Origin: Comamonadaceae bacterium
GTDB taxonomy: Bacteria; Pseudomonadota; Gammaproteobacteria; Burkholderiales; Burkholderiaceae_C
Reading direction: 5' to 3'
DNA length: 33,039 bases
Assembly: GCA_947450895.1 (NCBI GenBank)
Contig: CANFWT010000027.1
Coordinates: 1 to 33,039 of the forward strand
The notes below the pieces were generated by a model that searched no databases, had not been told where the DNA came from, and saw nothing but the letters and a program-made list of their open reading frames with translations. Of the stretch, positions 32,321-33,039 are shown piece by piece. Position 1 is the first letter of the stretch. The number at the start of each line of letters is the position of its first letter. A program made the translations under genes and the position numbers.

Positions 32321-33039
32321 ATGTCCTTTGAACAACTCATCTCCACCGCCAGCCTGGGTGACGGCAGCAAGCCCAAGTACCAGTCGATTGCCGAAGACCT
32401 GGCCCAAGCGATTCTGAACGGCCAGGTACCCATGGGCGAAAAGCTGCCGCCCCAGCGCAACCTGGCCCGCCGCCTGGGCGTGACCACCGGCACTATCAGC
32501 CGCGCCTATGCCATTTTGGAGCGCCAAGGCCTGGCCACGGCCCGGGTGGGCGACGGCACCTATGTGCGCTCCGCTGAGCATGTGCCGGACGCGGGCGAGG
32601 CCGACCACCAGCAACCCATAGACCTGGCGCACAACGTGGCCATGGTGGGTGACGAATCCAGCGCCTTGCAAACGGCCTTCCAAAGCCTGGCCCTGGACGG
32701 CGAACTGATGCGCCAGGTGCTGAGCTACCAAAGCGAGACCGGCATGCGCCGCCACCGCGAGGCCGGCGCCCAGTGGTTGCGCCGCTTTGGCACCAGCGGC
32801 CAGTGGAACCGGGTCATGGTCACCCACGGCGCCCAGCACGGCCTTGCCTGTGTGCTGCGCACCGTGGCGCGCCCGGGCGACGCGGTGTTGACCGAGTCGC
32901 TCAGCTACCCTGGCCTGCAGGCGCTGGCGCGCTCCATGCGCTTGCAGCTTATTGGCGTGGAGACCGACGAACAGGGCATGGTGCCCCAGGCGCTGGAGCG
33001 CGCGGCCAAGACCTTTGACACCAAGTTTGTCTACTGCGC
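32321..33039 (+). CDS. MocR/GntR-type PLP-binding transcriptional regulator (3' truncated by window)
   Basis: About 239 residues are visible and the frame is open at the window end. Residues 19-85 are a GntR winged helix-turn-helix (KYQSIAEDLAQAILNG, LPPQRNLARRLGVTTGTISRAY, RVGDGTYVRS). A linker follows, then the beginning of an aminotransferase fold I domain (MVTHGAQHGLACVL, PGDAVLTESLSYPGLQ). The PLP-binding Lys would lie beyond the window. Such regulators combine a DNA-binding domain with a PLP-binding effector domain. It is divergent from the six-gene catabolic operon and is its likely regulator. Confidence 0.9.
   Translation, partial: MSFEQLISTASLGDGSKPKYQSIAEDLAQAILNGQVPMGEKLPPQRNLARRLGVTTGTISRAYAILERQGLATARVGDGTYVRSAEHVPDAGEADHQQPIDLAHNVAMVGDESSALQTAFQSLALDGELMRQVLSYQSETGMRRHREAGAQWLRRFGTSGQWNRVMVTHGAQHGLACVLRTVARPGDAVLTESLSYPGLQALARSMRLQLIGVETDEQGMVPQALERAAKTFDTKFVYC

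Overview
The window reads as chromosomal DNA of a betaproteobacterium, most likely order Burkholderiales and close to Comamonadaceae such as Rhodoferax, Polaromonas or Acidovorax. The reasons are high GC content with long antisense shadow frames, the gene order purM / AI-2E permease / hda / HAD phosphatase / pcnB / folK, and the Burkholderiales look of many proteins. This placement is inference from gene content; no rRNA or other taxonomic marker lies in the window. No tRNA, rRNA, insertion sequence, prophage or CRISPR array was seen. No gene-free stretch exceeds 300 bp; the longest (7539-7818, 280 bp) is a divergent regulatory region.

Layout. 1-1869: 3' end of a large type I-secreted RTX protein with 98-residue Ig-like tandem repeats. 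2006-4838 (-): rbsK, a nucleoside hydrolase and a 2-oxoglutarate/Fe(II) oxygenase, a compact nucleoside-salvage set. 4956-6972 (-): mnmC, whose methyltransferase half looks decayed, and yggX. 7020-9304: a Cys-rich membrane protein divergent from a CbpM-like gene, with two FNR/CRP-type palindromes between them, then dsbB and a membrane-anchored protein that may be MliC-like. 9443-10846 (-): purM and an Mpo1-like gene. 10992-16634 (+): AI-2E permease, hda, HAD phosphatase, pcnB, folK and an alpha/beta hydrolase, a housekeeping run with overlapping or closely spaced genes.

16841-24208 (+) is the signalling part. It holds an alanine-rich coiled-coil protein, a soluble GGDEF plus HD-GYP protein, and then a tight three-gene unit: TonB-dependent outer-membrane receptor, periplasmic ABC-type binding protein without any permease or ATPase, and hybrid sensor histidine kinase. 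The last three could relay a ligand signal across both membranes.

24330-32182 (-) is a six-gene catabolic operon: GMC alcohol oxidase/dehydrogenase, AcuI-like MDR reductase, HIBADH-type dehydrogenase, two aldehyde dehydrogenases and an enolase-superfamily dehydratase. It is transcribed away from a MocR/GntR-type regulator (32321 to window end, truncated), and the 138-bp gap holds a 7-bp direct repeat and overlapping candidate promoters. The order of reactions would be alcohol to aldehyde to acid to dehydration, but the substrate cannot be named from sequence.

The best candidates for undescribed biology are the receptor/binding-protein/kinase unit, the nucleoside hydrolase/ribokinase/oxygenase operon, the degenerate MnmC, and the MocR-controlled catabolic operon with its atypical dehydratase.
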